A DNA stretch of 64,000 nucleotides from contig NC_056540.1 of NCBI RefSeq assembly GCF_910596095.1, positions 12,641,001-12,705,000 on the forward strand. The letters run 5' to 3'. The notes beneath the pieces are model-generated. The model saw only the letters and a program-made list of their open reading frames with translations. It did not search any database and was not told the origin of the DNA. Every line of letters starts with the position of its first letter. Position 1 is the first letter of the stretch. Source of the DNA: Thunnus maccoyii (taxonomy: Eukaryota > Chordata > Actinopteri > Scombriformes > Scombridae). Of the stretch, positions 58,876-64,000 are shown in pieces. Both the position numbers and the translations under genes were made by a program.

Positions 58876-61800
58876 CCATGCACATAGACAAGTCAGACAC
58901 TGACATGCCTATTACATATACACATCAATGCACACACTTCCAATCACTGCCTTTTTTTCCAGTCCCCTGTCTTTCATTCTCTCTGTCACTTAATTCTCAC
59001 ATATTTTGCCATTCATCTTTCTCCTTCAATAAAAGAAGACCTTGGCTTGCTGAAGATCTTTTTGGCATCTCCCTTCTTCTCAGTTACTCACGCTCTTCAG
59101 TCTTTTTTTTTTTTTCTTTTGTCTTTCCACTTTTATTCTGACAGACATTCCCTCCTTTTGAAGCAGCAGAACGGTTTCTCTTTGAACCAAAGTGCTCATC
59201 ACTGGTTTGTCATCATATATAATAGTCTTTTTTTGTCAAAAACAGCAGCACATTTTATTTGCCCTCTCCTTTTTTGCCATGGCACCGCTACAGTCTGCTT
59301 AGTGGTGGTGATTTATCCACACGCGGTGCCAATGGAGCTAAATCTCTACTCCCCTTGGCACTGAAACAGTAGTGTGCATGGTTTAATTTCAGCTCTGAAA
59401 GACTGTCGTGCTGCAGTGATAACACGGGCCTGTTTGCCAGTGATTGGACTAATTAATAGGCTCACAGATGATCCGCGGCTGTCTTACCCAGTCACAGTGG
59501 AGGAGGGCGAAAAAGGAGAGAGAAAAAGAGGAGAGGGCAAAAGTAAAGTAGCTTGACCTGTGAACTTCAGAGCCCCTAAACGCTAGGCTCACTCATTAAC
59601 TTTCACGCGCACACACGTACATACAAAAAAGGAGACAAAAGCTATAAAACGCCAGAAAACTGCACTCACAAATTACTGCAATTTTTCCAAGCATGTTTGT
59701 TTATTAATGACAGCATTTTGACAACTCAGTCGATAATTACAAACACTTTTTAGCAGCTCTTCCACAGGGCTTACATACGCTTACACACATTGCTTGCAAA
59801 TCTGATATCCGGAAAGGTTTACGCAGGACCATGTCCCTCCCTCTCTCCCCATCTCTGTCTCACTGCAGATGACCCACTAAAGCTTTACACAATGAGTGCT
59901 ACTCTGATAGCAATCCCTCTGTGTAATTACTTACTGAGCTGTGACTAAATGAAAGAAATGGTGTGTTTACCGCACATGCATTAGTCAACTATATGGTTCA
60001 CAATGGGGGTGGAGTGGGATGGAGTGCTATTCGTGCACAGACTTGACGTAGACCTCGATGAATAGCTATAGTACCCATTTAGGCAATTTGTACCCAAGTC
60101 TTAAGTATGGAATCTGGAAGCCTAAATGGTATGTATATGCACACACTTTGCAACATTTTACAAACTCAATATACTTATGCTTGTTTGTCACAAGTGTTAT
60201 ACACATGCTCTCTGTCTGTTCTCATATGTGAAACTCTGTGCATCAAGTGCTTAATAATATCGAAATGTATTCGCTTCAAAGAATCACTATTTAGACAAAG
60301 CCAGCAGTGGAGTGACCCTGTTTTAATAGAGGGCGCCATACTGCCATACTTCGAGAGATTCTCAAATGTGTGGTGCAGAGTACTTCACACTCATTTGATA
60401 TGCCAGTTTTTCCAGTGTGAAGGCACAGCATGGGAGCAATGTGCAACATTTCAAGTACAGATGTATTCAATTTAACCAGCTCGCTTGTGAGACAGATGTG
60501 TATCTCTGCAGTGGTTGGTGATAGTAGCAAATTTTGCGTGGGTGTTGGGGGGATTGTTAGTTTTGTGGCAGGACTGTGCTCACCTGACATACTGCACTAT
60601 TTTAAGGAGGTCCTGGCCCATATCTCTGCATGTAGAGCCGCTGGACTACTAATGAAGCTGATTGCATAAATGATTACTGACATGACTGCCTCTTAGTGCT
60701 ATCTGTGTTGCAGAGACCTATCAATGTTTTAAATGCAGTCGTCTTCATCATGTCACATCCAAAAACCTTTTCTATTCACAACTTCCATGAATATCTGTAT
60801 AAAACTGAAGCATTTCATGTTTTGAGTGGGTGGGTCACAACACTGTTTGAGAAGGCCAAAAATGTGATATTGAAAGTGGGTGCTGCACACTTCGGTCCAG
60901 TTAAGGTGTGGTTTTTAATAGCTCCTTTCAGACAATCACCTTGCTACGTAAATGTGATGGCAATCTGATTTTTGAATGTAACATTTCTATAACACTTCCA
61001 ATATGGCACAAGTCTGTACTGAATGCTGTCACATTAATGTTGTCAAAGTTGTTGAGCACATTAGACCAGAACATTCATCCGTGTGCCTTCTCTAGCTCCC
61101 ACATATATATTCAACTGCACAATTAGCAAGTAGCCATCAAACAAGTCTTCTTTTCTGTTCCAGTTTTTCATCCAGTCATCTGCTAATGTTTCTCAGGCAT
61201 CTTTGCATGTTGTCTTGCAAATGAAAAAACATATTTTGAGTAGCAATAACATTAGGAGAAAATGTCCTCCCAATCACAGAGCATGCTCCCTCTCGTCCGC
61301 CATGTTGCAGCTAACAAACCCTGGTTTTATACATTATATGTAACTTCCTGTGTTGTGTTATCTCTGTCTCTCTTGAAAGATGCCAAATATCACCCAAGTC
61401 TTGTGGCTCCTTCTGTAACCTGTCATGTCTGAATGAAGCCATACAGAACATTTATGTAAAGGTCACCTAATATGACAAAAAGCCATCACTTCAGCAGATT
61501 GCCAGCAATGTAACAAACATTGTAACTTATCAGAGATAATGAAAGGGGAGGAAATATTGCACACACACTGAGAAAATGGATGGGTCGTTATTAAAATTTG
61601 TTGCCAGATTTTATATGACTCAGACATCACAGTTTGTAATCATTTTGATTTTGTCACATTAGCATCTTCATTCCCTATCTAAAAGCAAACAAATACATTT
61701 TCAAACAGGCTTACATGTCTTTCTTTTTTACCTCTAACTCTCTGAAGGTCTCAGTCTGTTTCCTGGGATCACAGATCACATGTGTGACAAGACCACTGAT

Positions 61801-62555
61801 AAGTTAATGTGCTTCTGTCCTAACCAGCCAAGCCTAAAACAGTTCCAAAGCACCATCAGGTAAGGAAGAGTACACTCAGCCCCGACCCAACACTAAGCTC
61901 TCCCTATGAGGTGAACAGTGTGCGATGCTGCCTTAACTACATAACATTGCTCCTCTGCATGGACCTCGGGGGTCAAAATCATTGTGTGTTTCCTGGGCTG
62001 CTGGTTCAGAATGGCTTGGGAGAGTCCAAGAGCACAGCAGCGTGTTAGCAAGCTCTTCGAGCACGGCTGTAAATGATTCATACTGAACAGGCAGGCACGA
62101 TCATGCTAGTGCTGATTTTTAAAGCAGCAGCTTGAATGATGTCCTCTAACTCAAGGTCTGGGGTCCCTGAGCGGATATTACGCCTCAGGTTAGTCCTATT
62201 AATGAGGAGGAAGTGATTGCCCCCCTCTCTATAATGCTGTTTCACATATGTTTCAGGATACTTTTGATGAAATGTGGCATCAGAGGGCCATTAGTCCATG
62301 CATGCTCAAGTCACTGCAAAGCTGATGGTAATCTGCTCTGGGACAATCTGTGCTGGCACCATTCCCCCAGTGGGAATGTGTCAATCTGCAGGCAGTGAAA
62401 TGAACACCTCTCATACTTTACAGTCCTGTCTTTCTCCCTTGTCTGGGGGCTCATTCTCTCATCTTCCCCTAATCTCAATCTCCCTCTCTCTTTTTCTTTT
62501 TTTTCTTCCTCCTTTCCCTCCCTGTGCTTGTATTTTACCTCAGTCAATCCCCAAG
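57491..62555. other. Gene-free sequence
   Basis: No gene supported; open frames are short and unrecognised. A CA microsatellite lies at 58829-58874 and a candidate regulatory stretch at about 59385-59510. Confidence 0.35.
58829..58874. repeat. (CA)23 microsatellite
   Basis: Uninterrupted CA units over 46 bp. They account for the His/Thr-rich open frame crossing the region. Confidence 0.95.
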
Positions 62556-62559
62556 AAGA

Positions 62560-62830
62560 TGAAGAGGCAGGATAAGGTCGCGGCATCTGTAAAGGCTCTC
62601 ATTGGGGCTTAATGAATACCATTAATTCAATTGAGGGACCAGTTGGGATGGCCGCGGCCTTTGTCCAGTCATGATTAAGAGATGCTATCAGTTATCAATC
62701 GTAATGAGCTTTTGTGGCCGTGGGAGACGGGCGCCGGCTGGTGAAATAATAACATCTTGGTCTGATGATAGCGGGTAAGGCCAGACACCTATCTCATCCC
62801 GCCCTAATGATATGATGGCATTTGTGTGGG
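62560..62830. promoter_or_regulatory. Candidate conserved non-coding element
   Basis: Complex, repeat-free sequence about 33 kb upstream of eda, with clustered TAATGA, TAATTCAATT, ATTAAG and CAATCGTAATGAGC homeobox-like words alternating with GC-rich pieces. This composition is typical of deeply conserved enhancers. Inference only; no alignment was possible. Confidence 0.25.
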
Positions 62831-62959
62831 AGGTAGTATGGGCATACCGTATCTCATAGCATAGAAACATCAGCACTGTGATGCCTTTTATATTGAGATA
62901 GGGATTGTGATATTTCATTTGACAGTGATTCTTTTTGATATCATCTGTGAGTTCATTTC

Positions 62960-63355
62960 CTTATAGCTGCACTAGTTAATATTTTTTTTATCACACTACT
63001 TGCATGTGAAAGGTGTTGCTTGTTGTGACAAAATCGCACGACTCTGCAGTTCTCCTCAGCTCTACTACAACTGCAGCTCAATTTTTGGTTTTACGCCCTG
63101 AAACATCTGTTTTGGTTCACTCTCATTTGTCTCATCATTGTTATTTTCAGACGCAGCAGGCAGTTTTCAGTAAAAAAGCTCTAAACCTTTACACTAGCTG
63201 CCTATTACCAAACAGCTGACAAAGTCAGCAGTTAGCTGGGTTGCTAACTTTGTTGCTCGCTAAAAGAGAACACTGAACTTTCATTCGATGCTGAAGGGCA
63301 GAAACACAATTCCAAATGAATGCTAATGTTGCTACATATCTGCTGGATGTGTAAG
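62960..63355. repeat. Interspersed repeat, family B, copy 3
   Basis: Begins near GCACTAGTTAATATTTTTTT. Includes AATGAATGCTAATGTTGCTA and ATCTGCTGGATGTGTAAG, matching 57440-57480. Non-coding. Confidence 0.55.
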
Positions 63356-64000
63356 TGTTTGAAGTAGATCTAGAACCGGACTGAATTTGGTTGAGAAGTC
63401 AGTGTTTTTTTTGTTACATGTAACTGTTTTTCCAAAAGCATAAGTGTATTTTGGTATAAAGCATATCCTAACTACATGTTGAAATACAGCATTAGTCATT
63501 TAAATGCAATTATGCAACCGACTTCTCAATTAAATGTAACGCAGCTCTAACATTGATGTCTAAATATCTTTTTACCTGCAAATCACCAAATCTATATGTT
63601 TCTAATGATTATTCCTGTTCTTGCCCACAAGCACTCATTGAGAATGCAGCATCTGTATGGTCTTTGCCCTCCAGATTTAAATAATTCACACAAAGCACAG
63701 TCTCCATTCAGTTTTTATGAGCCCCCAGTGGCAGTTTCAAGGCACTTTCAGCCTGTTTATATCACAATCTTCCTTATGTGCCCTCATCCCAGCCTTTCTT
63801 AATTTCACATTTGGTTACAGCCTGTGAAGCCTATAACCTCTGTGTTCTCTTCTGCTTTTTAATAACAAGCTCCACAACTATTATAAGGGTTCTGTAGCCT
63901 TTACAAAGAACTACTGTCTTTGTTAACATTCAACAGCACTATGATTCATGGCACAGGTTTTTTAAGTGCACATATGACTTTTATGATAAACCCAAGGGCA
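63356..64000. other. Gene-free sequence to the window edge
   Basis: Nothing recognised. Confidence 0.3.

Noticed and set aside
58707-59141. 144-codon plus-strand frame
   Set aside because: Driven by the CA microsatellite and pyrimidine-rich sequence.

Overview
This window is vertebrate nuclear DNA from a ray-finned fish, most likely a percomorph teleost. The evidence is split genes with GT-AG introns, abundant CA/GT microsatellites, many teleost-type DNA transposon relics, and the gene order eda - tnfsf13b - lrrc32 (garp). That tightly packed trio is the one known from the stickleback lateral-plate (Eda) locus. Nothing bacterial or viral was seen.

Four protein-coding genes are supported, all on the minus strand and all in the left 29 kb. 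I rebuilt their exons by hand from splice sites and reading phase. From right to left, which is the direction of transcription, they are: (1) eda, 17814-29287, ectodysplasin A, nine exons, 391 codons, with a transmembrane segment, furin site, collagen stalk and TNF domain; (2) tnfsf13b (BAFF), 14343-16490, six exons, 234 codons, with a furin site and TNF domain; (3) lrrc32/garp, 11384-13531, two exons, 657 codons, a leucine-rich-repeat membrane protein; (4) a Tudor-domain gene resembling the first Tudor module of RNF17/TDRD4, 1284-6218, eight exons, 684 codons, with no RING finger. Every model closes in frame. Two neighbouring genes are TNF ligands cut by furin. GARP in mammals tethers latent TGF-beta. 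The Tudor gene is probably a germline factor and looks functionally unrelated.

The right 34 kb (29.3-64 kb), upstream of eda, contains no gene I can support. It holds a dense set of mobile-element remains: a piggyBac-like element tangled with a ~0.5 kb inverted repeat (45.0-47.6 kb); a 2.2 kb hAT-like element with another element nested inside it, both with target-site duplications (48.8-50.95 kb); a Crypton-type tyrosine recombinase fragment (51.6-52.15 kb); a 122-bp near-perfect hairpin (52.45 kb); a terminal-inverted-repeat element (53.5-53.95 kb); and several interspersed families each present two or three times. A few stretches (about 40.7, 55.5, 59.4 and 62.6 kb) are complex, repeat-free and rich in homeobox/POU-like words, and are candidates for eda regulatory elements.

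The most useful observations are the preserved twin splice donor that would make EDA-A1 and EDA-A2, a 48-nt extra in-frame eda exon, a displaced cysteine in GARP at the position used for TGF-beta linkage, and the nested inverted/tandem structure at 45-47.6 kb.
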